Shown here: positions 1-8,272 of the stretch, piece after piece | Layout: each line of letters starts with the position of its first letter | How positions within the stretch are numbered: the stretch's first letter is position 1 | From: CAYZXU01 sp964482535 | GTDB lineage: Bacteria; Desulfobacterota; Desulfobacteria; Desulfobacterales; BuS5 | NCBI GenBank assembly: GCA_964482535.1 | Contig: CAYZXU010000027.1 | Location: 1-23,616 of the forward strand | Length of the DNA: 23,616 bases | Direction of reading: 5' to 3' | Notes under the pieces: generated by a model | The model's input: only the letters and a program-made list of their open reading frames with translations | What the model was told of the DNA's origin: nothing | Databases searched by the model: none | Position numbers and translations under genes: made by a program

Positions 1-18
1 ACTAAAACTAAAATCCAT
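1..18 (-). CDS. Start of an acyl-CoA dehydrogenase-like gene (partial, runs off window)
   Basis: Only the first six codons are present, reading M-D-F-S-F-S on the minus strand. An AAGGAG ribosome binding site lies eight bases before the ATG (complement of about 27-32). The N-terminus resembles that of the upstream gene (M-D-F-R-L-T), and acyl-CoA dehydrogenases often come as adjacent large/small pairs. I therefore infer a second acyl-CoA dehydrogenase in the same leftward operon. Nothing beyond these codons can be verified here. Confidence 0.5.
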
Positions 19-102
19 ATTATATTCTCCTTAAAAAAATAAGGTTGTTTTTTAAAATCATGCCTGCACTGTTTTATTATAAAATTAACAAGGCTAAAAA
101 TC

Positions 103-1302
103 TTATTTGAACCTGGGCAGCCCAACGCCCATCCATGCGATGATATTCCGCTGAATCTCGGAGCTGCCGGCAGCGACTGTGTTACCCATGGCAAACTGAT
201 AACTTTCAACCATATCACCGTTTAGCGGCGCCCATTTTGATTTTGCAAGTCCGCCGTAAAGCCCCATGATTTCAGTAGACAAATCGGCAATTTTAAGTAC
301 AAGCTCACTTCCAAAAACCTTGGCTTCGGATGCGGCATATGCAGCGAAACTAAGTCCGCCCTGTTCCTGAAGCCATGCAATCTTATATGCCAGAGTATGT
401 CCCACCTCAAGATCTGTAAACAGTCTTGCAATTTTCTGACGTACAAGAGGATTCTCGGAGAGATATTTGCCGTTTCGCTTTGTTGTCTTTACATACTCAA
501 TCAGCTCTTCCAGGGCGACCCTTCCTTCAGCAAACATTCCAACGCTGGATCTTTCAAAATTCATGGTGTCGAGAGTCAGTTGCCAGCCCTTATTTTCCTC
601 TCCGATAAGATCTCTTGCAGGAATTCTAACATCCTTGAAAAAAACCTCGTTATAAACATGCTTGCCATCCATAAAAAGAATAGGACGAACCTGCATACCC
701 GGCAGATTCATATCCATATGAAAAACAGACAGGCCCTTACTTCTTTTTGATTCAGGATCCGTGCGTGCAAGTATAAACATGCAGTCTGCCTTGTGCCCGC
801 CGGTTGTCCAGATTTTCTGGCCGTTTATAACGTACTCATCTCCATCCTTAATCGCAGTGGTAGTCAAAGATGCCAAATCAGAACCTGCATCAGGCTCGCT
901 CCATCCCTGGCAGTAAACCACCTCACCCTTTGCTATCCGGGAAAGAAGTCTTTCCTTCTGCTCATCATTTGCAGCAATTATAAGAGTTGGAGCAAACATT
1001 CCAAGACCCACAAGGTCAACACCGGGCGCGCCGTATTTATCCTTTACCTCATTAAATATCTGCTGCTCAACAATTGGAGCGCCAATACCGCCGCAATCCT
1101 TTGGCCATGCCCTGGACAGCCAGCCCTTTTCCCCAAGCTTTTTTGCAACTTTCCTGTGAAACTGGAAGCCTTCGTCAGTGTCAAAGACACCCTCCAGCCC
1201 ACCTCGACCGTATTCAGGAGGAGCATTTTTCATCTCTTCCCTGAAAAAATCTTCGAACTCCTTTTTTAACGCTTCCTGCTCTTCTGTAAGCCTGAAATCC
1301 AT
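103..1302 (-). CDS. Acyl-CoA dehydrogenase (FAD-dependent)
   Basis: This 399-residue protein is a full-length acyl-CoA dehydrogenase, a soluble FAD enzyme that introduces an alpha,beta double bond into acyl-CoA and passes electrons to ETF. Visible landmarks are the substrate/flavin loop QGWSEPDAGSD at 132-142, the GQKIWTT strand at 161-167 and the C-terminal SSEIQRNIIA at 380-389. The position matching the MCAD catalytic Glu (the E of YEGT) is Ala378. Glu250 in FERSSVG could serve as base instead, as in isovaleryl-CoA dehydrogenase-type enzymes; that is inference. The start is set by a GGAGG Shine-Dalgarno (complement of 1309-1313). A second, partly visible homologue follows 84 bases downstream, so a PimC/PimD-like pair is likely. 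The substrate cannot be told from sequence. Confidence 0.93.
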   Translation of the reverse strand: MDFRLTEEQEALKKEFEDFFREEMKNAPPEYGRGGLEGVFDTDEGFQFHRKVAKKLGEKGWLSRAWPKDCGGIGAPIVEQQIFNEVKDKYGAPGVDLVGLGMFAPTLIIAANDEQKERLLSRIAKGEVVYCQGWSEPDAGSDLASLTTTAIKDGDEYVINGQKIWTTGGHKADCMFILARTDPESKRSKGLSVFHMDMNLPGMQVRPILFMDGKHVYNEVFFKDVRIPARDLIGEENKGWQLTLDTMNFERSSVGMFAEGRVALEELIEYVKTTKRNGKYLSENPLVRQKIARLFTDLEVGHTLAYKIAWLQEQGGLSFAAYAASEAKVFGSELVLKIADLSTEIMGLYGGLAKSKWAPLNGDMVESYQFAMGNTVAAGSSEIQRNIIAWMGVGLPRFK

Positions 1303-1381
1303 ATATTACCTCCTATAAATCAATTATTTTAAATACCACAGTAATTTTCAGGTGGCACTTTTGTATTTAAATATTTTACGT

Positions 1382-1410
1382 TTTATGACTCAAACCATCT
1401 CTTTTGTCAA
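1382..1410 (-). promoter_or_regulatory. Possible sigma-70 promoter of the acyl-CoA dehydrogenase operon
   Basis: On the minus strand TTGACA (complement of 1405-1410) is followed after 17 bases by CATAAA (complement of 1382-1387). The -35 is perfect and the -10 matches four of six positions. It would give a leader of roughly 75 bases before the ATG at 1302. The palindrome TACCATGGTA (1427-1436) lies just upstream of the -35. Confidence 0.35.
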
Positions 1411-1478
1411 TAATGTTTCAAATTTATACCATGGTAAAGGCATTTAAACTTTAGATTATCACTTTTCTCACAAAGCCG

Positions 1479-1501
1479 ACTGTATAAATATTTTATACAG
1501 T
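1479..1501. repeat. Perfect 10-bp inverted repeat, operator- or enhancer-like
   Basis: The arms ACTGTATAAA and TTTATACAGT are exact reverse complements separated by TAT. The site lies about 235 bases upstream of the sigma-54 promoter at 1736-1751, a distance compatible with an upstream activator site for an NtrC-type protein. It could equally be a repressor operator for the acyl-CoA dehydrogenase operon. A related half-site, TTATACAT, follows at about 1513-1520. Confidence 0.6.
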
Positions 1502-1628
1502 GCATAAACTTTTTATACATCTCACAGACTTTTACAAGGCACATAAAACTTTAAACAGTAAATAACACCACAAAGCATGAACGCTGCTTCATTCTATCAC
1601 CTGAATATCCTCCCTTTGTTTTTTTAAA

Positions 1629-1646
1629 ATACACTTAAAAGTGTAT
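1629..1646. repeat. 8-bp inverted repeat, operator- or enhancer-like
   Basis: ATACACTT and AAGTGTAT are exact reverse complements separated by AA, and another TATACAC half-site follows within 20 bases. It sits about 90 bases upstream of the sigma-54 promoter and shares the TATACA core with the repeat at 1479-1501. This suggests binding by a dimeric regulator. Confidence 0.5.
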
Positions 1647-1735
1647 ATTTTATTTATACACATCAAATTCCTGGTTATAAGTTGAAGATATATTATTACC
1701 AATGATAACAATCAACTATACATTTTTTATCCCAT

Positions 1736-1751
1736 TGGCACATATCGTGCT
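1736..1751 (+). promoter_or_regulatory. Sigma-54 (-24/-12) promoter for the receiver-metF-hdrA operon
   Basis: TGGCAC, five bases, then GTGCT gives the invariant GG and GC dinucleotides exactly ten bases apart, as required for RpoN. The match to the consensus TGGCAC-N5-TTGCW is off by one base in the -12 element. Transcription would start near 1762. An NtrC-type sigma-54 activator is encoded about 12 kb away at 13856-15307. Confidence 0.7.
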
Positions 1752-1811
1752 GAATAATTTTATAAATAATAAATGAAATTTACCATTTACCGATATCCAA
1801 CATTAAAACAA

Positions 1812-2897
1812 ATGAAAAAAACAGCTAAAATCATGGTGGCGGATAAAGAAAAAAAGACATTCCTTTACATCAAGGGTTGTTTGCCAAAAAATAAATACTC
1901 CATAACCCATGTAAACAGTGCGGAAAAAGCGCTGAAAAAAATGGAGAAAGAATCTTTTTTGCTTGTTATTTTCGACCTCGTAATGCCCGCCATGAATGGT
2001 CTTGAATTTTTAAAACATGTAAAAAAAAGGTGGGGGAATGTAAAAGTAATAATTATGACAGCATATGCATCTACAGATACAGCCGTAAAGGCAATACGCC
2101 TGGGAGCTTCGGATTATATATCAAAGCCTTTTACTCCTGAAGAATTAAAAAACTCTGTTGATATGTCCCTGGAAGGAAAATTTATGGAAGCTGATATCCC
2201 AGAGCAGGAACGAGAAAATATTAATACATCGGATCTGAATATAAATTTTGACAGGGACGTAAAATCCACAATGATCGGGAAAACAGGTAGTCCACAAAAA
2301 AAAACAGGCATCAAAAATAAAAATTTTTTAGGTATAGACAAACCGATCAATTATGAAAAGGTAATCTCCATAACCGGCCCTGAATATATTCAAAATTCTC
2401 AACACGAAACTGCTGCCTTTCTTCAGTGTGACAACCCTGATGATCCCTTCACCCTGCGTGAAAAGTCTATGCATGCATACAAAAACAAAAAATCTCGTTC
2501 CGGAAAAAAAACAGACCAAAACATTCTAATAATAGACGATGATGTTACTTTTAATAAAAACATCAGTCAGATTCTTTCCAGCAAGGGATATGTCGTGGAG
2601 CAGGTTTTCACAAAAACTGAAGCTATTGAAATGGTCGATAATACTGCCTATGAATTAATTCTGCTTGATCTTAAAATTCACGGCGTAAAGGGTTTTGAAC
2701 TGTTAAAATTCATACTTAATAAAAGACCGGAAGCAAAGGTAATAATAGTTACCGGATATGCCAGTATTGAAACAGCCGTGGAAAGCGCCAGGATAGGCGC
2801 TTTTGATTATCTTAGCAAACCCCTTACCACCGAAGAAATATGCAGAGCAACACATATGATTTTTTATGGAAAAGCATATAAATCAAGGGAGATATAA
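1812..2897 (+). CDS. Tandem-receiver response regulator without output domain
   Basis: The protein (361 residues from the ATG at 1812) has two CheY-like receiver domains and no DNA-binding or enzymatic domain. Receiver 1 (about 5-120) has phospho-acceptor Asp55, Thr83 and Lys105, but its acidic pocket reads A-D-K-E instead of the usual D-D-E. Receiver 2 (about 236-350) has a standard D-D-D pocket at 242-244, Asp286, Thr314 and Lys336. A low-complexity polar linker of about 115 residues joins them. An alternative in-frame ATG at 1773 would add 13 residues; neither start has a Shine-Dalgarno, and 1812 fits the receiver boundary better. It is the first gene after the sigma-54 promoter and ends two bases before the metF-like gene, so the two are probably co-transcribed. 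The output is unknown; a phosphorelay or partner-binding role is inferred. Confidence 0.85.
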   Translation: MKKTAKIMVADKEKKTFLYIKGCLPKNKYSITHVNSAEKALKKMEKESFLLVIFDLVMPAMNGLEFLKHVKKRWGNVKVIIMTAYASTDTAVKAIRLGASDYISKPFTPEELKNSVDMSLEGKFMEADIPEQERENINTSDLNINFDRDVKSTMIGKTGSPQKKTGIKNKNFLGIDKPINYEKVISITGPEYIQNSQHETAAFLQCDNPDDPFTLREKSMHAYKNKKSRSGKKTDQNILIIDDDVTFNKNISQILSSKGYVVEQVFTKTEAIEMVDNTAYELILLDLKIHGVKGFELLKFILNKRPEAKVIIVTGYASIETAVESARIGAFDYLSKPLTTEEICRATHMIFYGKAYKSREI

Positions 2898-2899
2898 TA

Positions 2900-3769
2900 A
2901 TGAGCCTTAAAAGTAAATTCGATTCAAACAAGTTTGCGGTTATAGCTGAGATGGAACCTCCAAAAGGGGTGGATACTTCCCTTATGCTGACAAATGCAAA
3001 AAAAATCAAAGGAAGGGTCGATTCAATTATAGTGCCGGAAATGAGCAATGCTGTAATGCGCATGAGTTCACTTGGTGCTGCCATGATTTTGCAGACCAAC
3101 GGAATGGAAACTGTAATGCAGGTTTCCTGCAGAGACAGAAACAGATTGGCCCTGCAGGCCGACATACTTGCTGCCGGCGCCTGCGGCATACCTAATATTA
3201 TGGCTGTCAGCGGAGAAGCTCCCAGCTTTGGAGATCATCACGAGACAAAGGCGATTTATGACGTTGACCTCATTGAATTGCTTCAAACCATCAAAACGCT
3301 TGAAAATGGACATGATATGGCAGGAATTGATCTTTCAGGTTCCCCTAAATTCATAACCGGCTCCACGGTTAACCCGGGGTTTAAGGGCCTGGCCTTAGAG
3401 TTTGAGATTGAAGAGATGAATAAAAAGATTGATACAGGCGCAGAGTTTTTCACAACACATCCGCTATTTGACATACTTTCCATAAAATCCTTCTTAAAAC
3501 TTGTAGATCATAGAAAAAGAAAAATTATCCCCACTGTTTTACTGCTCAAATCAGCCGGGATGGCTCGTTATATGGATCGCAATATGGATCATATTCATAT
3601 TCCGGACAGTTGCATAAATAGAATTCAGAAAGCTCCTGATAAAGTACGTGAATGCATCCATATTGCACAAGAGATGATCTGTGTTTTAAAAAAAGAAGGA
3701 TTTGCAGGAGTCGCCATCTCCACATTGGGATGGGAAGACAAACTCCCGGAAATTTTAGAAGGGATATAA
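2900..3769 (+). CDS. metF: Methylenetetrahydrofolate reductase-like protein, divergent paralogue 1
   Basis: This 289-residue protein is a MetF-family FMN/FAD TIM barrel, the family that reduces methylene-THF to methyl-THF. The N-terminal AEMEPPKG carries Glu17, matching E. coli MetF Glu28. CRDRNR (77-82), MAVSGEAPSFGD (101-112) and LLLKSAGMARYM (214-225) are typical of short MetFs of acetyl-CoA-pathway organisms. Two folate-site residues differ: the position of E. coli Asp120 is Glu106 (SGE), and the position of Gln183 is His187 (THPLFD). The second MetF in this operon keeps D and Q. A GGGAG Shine-Dalgarno lies inside the end of the preceding receiver gene, and hdrA follows after 45 bases. 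It could be a true MTHFR subunit, a specialised isozyme, or a flavin-bearing electron-transfer subunit. Confidence 0.85.
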   Translation: MSLKSKFDSNKFAVIAEMEPPKGVDTSLMLTNAKKIKGRVDSIIVPEMSNAVMRMSSLGAAMILQTNGMETVMQVSCRDRNRLALQADILAAGACGIPNIMAVSGEAPSFGDHHETKAIYDVDLIELLQTIKTLENGHDMAGIDLSGSPKFITGSTVNPGFKGLALEFEIEEMNKKIDTGAEFFTTHPLFDILSIKSFLKLVDHRKRKIIPTVLLLKSAGMARYMDRNMDHIHIPDSCINRIQKAPDKVRECIHIAQEMICVLKKEGFAGVAISTLGWEDKLPEILEGI

Positions 3770-3814
3770 AGTAAAACCAATTATAAATCATAAAAAAAAC
3801 AGGGTGTGAATGTC

Positions 3815-6800
3815 ATGAAAGAAAAAAATAATACCGGAATAAATGATAAGATCGGATCGGTTATGGTTGTAGGGGGCGGAATCGCAGGAATGCAGTCTGC
3901 TCTTGATCTTGCAAATTCAGGTTATCATGTCTATCTTCTGGAAAAATCGGCCGCAGTGGGAGGGATGATGTCCCAGATAGACAAAACTTTCCCCACCAAT
4001 GACTGTGCCATGTGAGTGATTTCACCTAAACTGGTCGAGGTCGGCCGGCATATTAATATTGATCTTTTAACCAACACCGAACTTATTGATCTTCAAGGCG
4101 AATCCGGACATTTTACAGCCGAAATCAGTCAGAAAGCCCGATTTGTTGATCTTGCCAAATGCACAAGTTGTGGAGAGTGTGCAAAGGTTTGTCCTGTTGA
4201 AGTTCCCAATGAATATGATAAAGGCCTCTCATTAAGAAAAGCAATCTACAAACAATATCCCCAGGCAATTCCCGGAGCCTTTGCCATCAGCAAAAGAAGC
4301 ACAGCCCCGTGCAAGGCCACATGCCCTGCCCATGTGAGCGTTCAGGGCTATATTGCTCTTATTAAAGAAAAAAAATACAAAGAAGCCCTTAAACTTTTCA
4401 AACAGGAGCATCCCTTTCCCGGAGTATGCGGCAGGGTCTGCCACCACCCATGCGAACAGGTATGCACAAGGGGAGATAATAATGACCTGCCTGTTGCCAT
4501 TCAGCACCTTCACAGATTTCTTGCAGACATGGAATTTGCCGGAGAAATCTCTTATACCCCGAAAATACAAGAAAAACGTGATGAGAAAATAGCAATTATA
4601 GGTTCTGGTCCGGCCGGTCTTTCCGCAGCCTGTTTTCTTGCCCTGTCCGGTTATGAGATTACGGTTTTTGAAAAGCTGCCTGTTGCCGGAGGAATGATGG
4701 CCGTGGGTATTCCAGAATACCGTCTCCCAAGAGATATACTGAATAGAGAAATAGAATTTATAAAAGATTTAGGCATCAGTATAAAAACAGATATTTCTTT
4801 TGGCACTGATATCACCATGGAGAGTTTGAAAACCCATGGATACAAAGCTGTTTTTTTAGCAACAGGTCTTCATGGAAGCCGAAAGCTTGGACTTGAGGGA
4901 GAAGAGTTGGAGGGAGTATTGACCGGAGTCTCTTTTCTCAGGGATACAGCATTGGGGAAAAAAAATTCCATTGGTGAAAAGGCAGTCGTTATTGGCGGGG
5001 GAAACGTTGCCATGGATGTTGCCATGACTGCCAGGCGGCTTGGGGCAAAGAAGGTTACCATTATTTGTCTTGAATCCAGAAGTCAGATGCCTGCGTGGGA
5101 TTATGAAATAGAAGAAGCCCTGGAAGAAAATATTGAAATTATCAACAGCTTTGGGCCAAAGAGTTTTAAGGAAAAAAACGGCCGGGTTTCAGGAATGGAA
5201 TTTAAACGCTGTATTACTGTTTTTGACGATAACAATCGTTTTAATCCCCAATATAATGAAAAAGAGATTAAAACCATAGATGCAGACACAATTATTGTTT
5301 CCATTGGCCAGAGCGCTGAACTTGACTTTGCCAAAGAGCAAAAAATTTCTGTCAGCCCCCAGGGAGGCATCCAGTCAAACATCTCAACATCTCAAACCTC
5401 GATCCCCTGGGTTTTTGCAGGAGGAGATGCTGTTTACGGACCCAAATCCGTGGTTGAAGCAGTTGCCAGCGGCAAAGAAGCAGCGGAAAATATCGACCGT
5501 TATTTAAACGGGATTGATTTACATGAAAACACAAATAATGACTGGGCTTATGAAAAACCCGAAACTACGGAACAATCAAACCGGTCTTTACTGGAAAGGC
5601 TCTCATTAAAATCTATTCCAGTTGAAAAACGGGAAGGCAACTTTACAGAAATAATACAAGGTTGTCTTGAAGATGAGGCATGGCACGAAGCTGACAGGTG
5701 CCTCAGTTGTGGTATCTGTTCGGAATGCTACCAGTGTGTCGATGTATGTCTTGCCCTGGCTATTAACCACAGCGAGCAGGCAACTATGAGAAAAGTAGAA
5801 GTTGGTTCCGTAATACTTTGCCCCGGCAATGAAGTCTTTGATCCTTCTCATTTGGAAAACCTGTACCACTATAAAAGCAATCCCAATGTTATGACAAGTC
5901 TGGAGTTTGAACGAATCTTGAGCGCTTCGGGTCCTACCATGGGACATCTCGTAAAACTGTCGGACAAAAAAGAACCGAAAAAAATCGCATGGCTTCAATG
6001 CATAGGCTCCAGGGATAATAATCTATGCGGCAACGGTTATTGTTCATCCGTTTGCTGCATGTATGCAATAAAAGAGGCAATGATAGCAAAAGAGCACGCA
6101 GCCCAAGAGCTTGATTGCGTTATTTTTAACATGGACATCCGGACATTCGGAAAAGATTATGAAAAATATTATCTGAGAGCAAAAGACAATGAAGGTGTTC
6201 GTTTTGTAAACTCAAGAATACATTCAATAGACGAGGTGCTTGAAACAGGTGAGCTTAAGATAAGGTATATCAGCGAAGCCGGTGAGATCACAGAAGAGAC
6301 ATTTGATATGGTTGTCCTTTCAGTGGGTCTGCAGATATCTAAATCCACCATAGATATGGCTCAACGTATAGGCGTAAAATTAAATGAAAATAATTTTGCC
6401 CTTAACCATCCTTTTTCCCCGGTTCATACTTCCCGGTCCGGAGTCTATGCCTGCGGTGTATTCCAGGGGCCAAAGGACATTCCAAGTTCGATTATAGAAG
6501 CCAGCGCTGCCGCTAATGCCGCAAGTACCCATCTATCTGATGTGCGCAATACCAGGGTAAAAAGCATTGAGATTCCGAATGAAATTGACCTGACAAATAT
6601 AGAACCCCGCATAGGGGTCTTTGTCTGCAACTGCGGAATCAATATATCAGGCGTTATTGATGTTAATACAGTTGAAAAGTTTGCTGCCTCTCTTCCCAAT
6701 GTTGTTTATACAGGTCAGAATCTTTTTACCTGTTCCCAGGATGCCCAGGATTTAATGAAAGATATTATCAAAGAAAATAAAATCAACCGTGTAGTGGTTG

Positions 6801-8272
6801 CCTCATGCACGCCAAAAACCCACGAAGCTATTTTCATGGATACTCTGGAGGCATGCGGGCTGAATAAATATCTCTTTGAGATGGCCAATATCCGCAATCA
6901 GGATTCATGGATACATTCCGACACTCTGGATGCTGCAACTAAAAAAGCCAAAGAGCTGGTTAAAATGGCGGTTGCGCGCAGCGCAACCCTGCATCCTCTC
7001 CATGAAAAAGTCATTCCTGTTAATAAGCGTGCTCTCGTTGTCGGAGGTGGAGTAGCCGGCATGACTGCCGCTCTTGGTCTGGCGGATCAGGATTTTGAGG
7101 TTGTCCTCATAGAAAAGGAAAATTGCCTGGGCGGTATGGCAAATAAACTGACAACAACCATTGATGGAACAAATATCAGCATCTATTTAAAGGAAATGAT
7201 CCAAAAAGTTATTGATCATAAAAACATTCAGGTACTGACACAATCTCTAATTGTTAATTTTTCAGGATTTAAAGGCAATTTCACCACAGAAGTTCTGATT
7301 GGCCCTGGCATGTATGAAAGAAAAATTGATCATGGGGTTATAATTCTATCCACAGGGGCAAAAGAATACCAGCCCAAAGAATTTCTTTATGGCAAAGATA
7401 AAAGAGTAATCACCCAGATTGAACTTGCCCGGCGGTTAGAAAAACAGGGGACAGAAAATCTGAATCAGGTTGTTATGATCCAGTGCATTGGCTCACGCAA
7501 CGATGAAAATCCAAATTGTTCCAGAATCTGCTGCCAGAGTGCGGTTAAAAATGCCATCCATATTAAAAAGCTCAGCCCCCAAACCGATGTTTACATCTTG
7601 TACAGGGACATGAGGATGTACGGCCTCCTGGAAAATTACTATACAGAAGCAAGAAAATTGGGAGTTATCTTTTTCAGATATCTTCAGGATGACGAACCTG
7701 TTGTAACTTCATCGGAAAAGGGCGTGAACATAACATTTATGGATCATATTTTAGGCAAACGCTTATCTGTTTGTGCTGATATCCTGACGCTAAGCGCTGG
7801 AATAACGGCTGAAGACACCGAAGAGCTTGCATCCATAATCAAGCTTGCCAGGAACCCGGAGGGATATTTTTTAGAAGCCCATGTTAAGTTAAGACCTGTT
7901 GATATGGGAACCGAGGGGGTTTTTGTATGCGGTACTGCCCACAGTCCCCAGCTCATATCTGAATCGATATCCCAGGCACTTGCAGCAGCTTCAAGAGCCA
8001 CAACCCTGCTTTCAAAGTCTCAGTTGACTCTGTCGGCGGTAACGGCACAGGTTGACGCTGACAAATGTGCTGCATGCCTGGTTTGTGTCCGTTCCTGTCC
8101 CTATGGAGTACCTGTAATAAACGATGAAGGTGTAAGTGAAATAGACGATGCCCTGTGCCAGGGGTGCGGTGTATGCGCATCCGAATGCCCGGCCAAAGCC
8201 ATTGAACTGAACTGGTATGAAGATGATCAAATTTTATGCAAGGTGGAGTCCTTGTTGGAGGGGGTTATATGA
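3815..8272 (+). CDS. hdrA: Giant HdrA selenoprotein with inserted NAD(P)H (GltD/NfnB-like) module
   Basis: Reading the in-frame TGA at 4013-4015 as selenocysteine gives one 1485-residue protein. The context is TNDCAM-U-VISPKLVEVG, where HdrA proteins normally have a second Cys in DCxxCxxSPK. Domain order: HdrA FAD fold (VVGGGIAGMQSA near 18-29); Sec67; a 4Fe-4S motif CTSCGECAKVCP (116-127); a GltD-like insertion (about 159-567) with FAD loop IGSGPAG near 262, NAD(P) loop IGGGNVA near 393 and FAGGD at 534-538; Cys-rich 629-646; the rest of HdrA (about 657-912); VFVCNCGINI near 935; a second FAD module from 1072; and two 4Fe-4S motifs at 1418-1458. The start is the ATG at 3815 because AGGG at 3801-3804 is well spaced for it but too close to the GTG at 3806. 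HdrA is the FAD subunit of flavin-based electron bifurcation; the inserted module predicts NAD(P)H use. Its stop overlaps the mvhD start (ATGA). Confidence 0.93.
4031..4048 (+). promoter_or_regulatory. Putative bacterial SECIS hairpin for HdrA Sec67
   Basis: Fifteen bases after the UGA, CUGGUC (4031-4036) pairs with GGCCGG (4043-4048) over six base pairs, two of them G-U wobbles. The loop is GAGGUC. A GGU-containing loop about 20 bases after the UGA resembles the E. coli fdhF SECIS, whose loop is AGGUCU. Pairing was worked out by hand, not folded by program. Confidence 0.65.

Larger units (their letters stand above)
1303..1811. other. Divergent regulatory interval without genes
   Basis: About 0.5 kb separates the leftward acyl-CoA dehydrogenase from the rightward receiver-metF-hdrA operon. 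It is very AT-rich and has no convincing ORF. It holds a possible leftward sigma-70 promoter, a rightward sigma-54 promoter and several inverted repeats built on TATACA-like half-sites, each listed separately. Confidence 0.7.

Noticed and set aside
29..44. Hairpin CCTTA-A6-TAAGG overlapping the ribosome binding site of the partial gene
   Set aside because: A 5-bp AT-rich stem is too weak to call as a regulator or terminator.
793..1269. Plus-strand ORF of 158 codons opposite the acyl-CoA dehydrogenase
   Set aside because: It is a shadow of the real gene, with no recognisable protein family and no ribosome binding site.
4016..8272. HdrA as a separate gene starting with GTG at 4016
   Set aside because: There is no ribosome binding site, the frame is continuous with the upstream fragment, and conserved HdrA sequence spans the TGA. 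Selenocysteine recoding explains it better than a frameshift or pseudogene.
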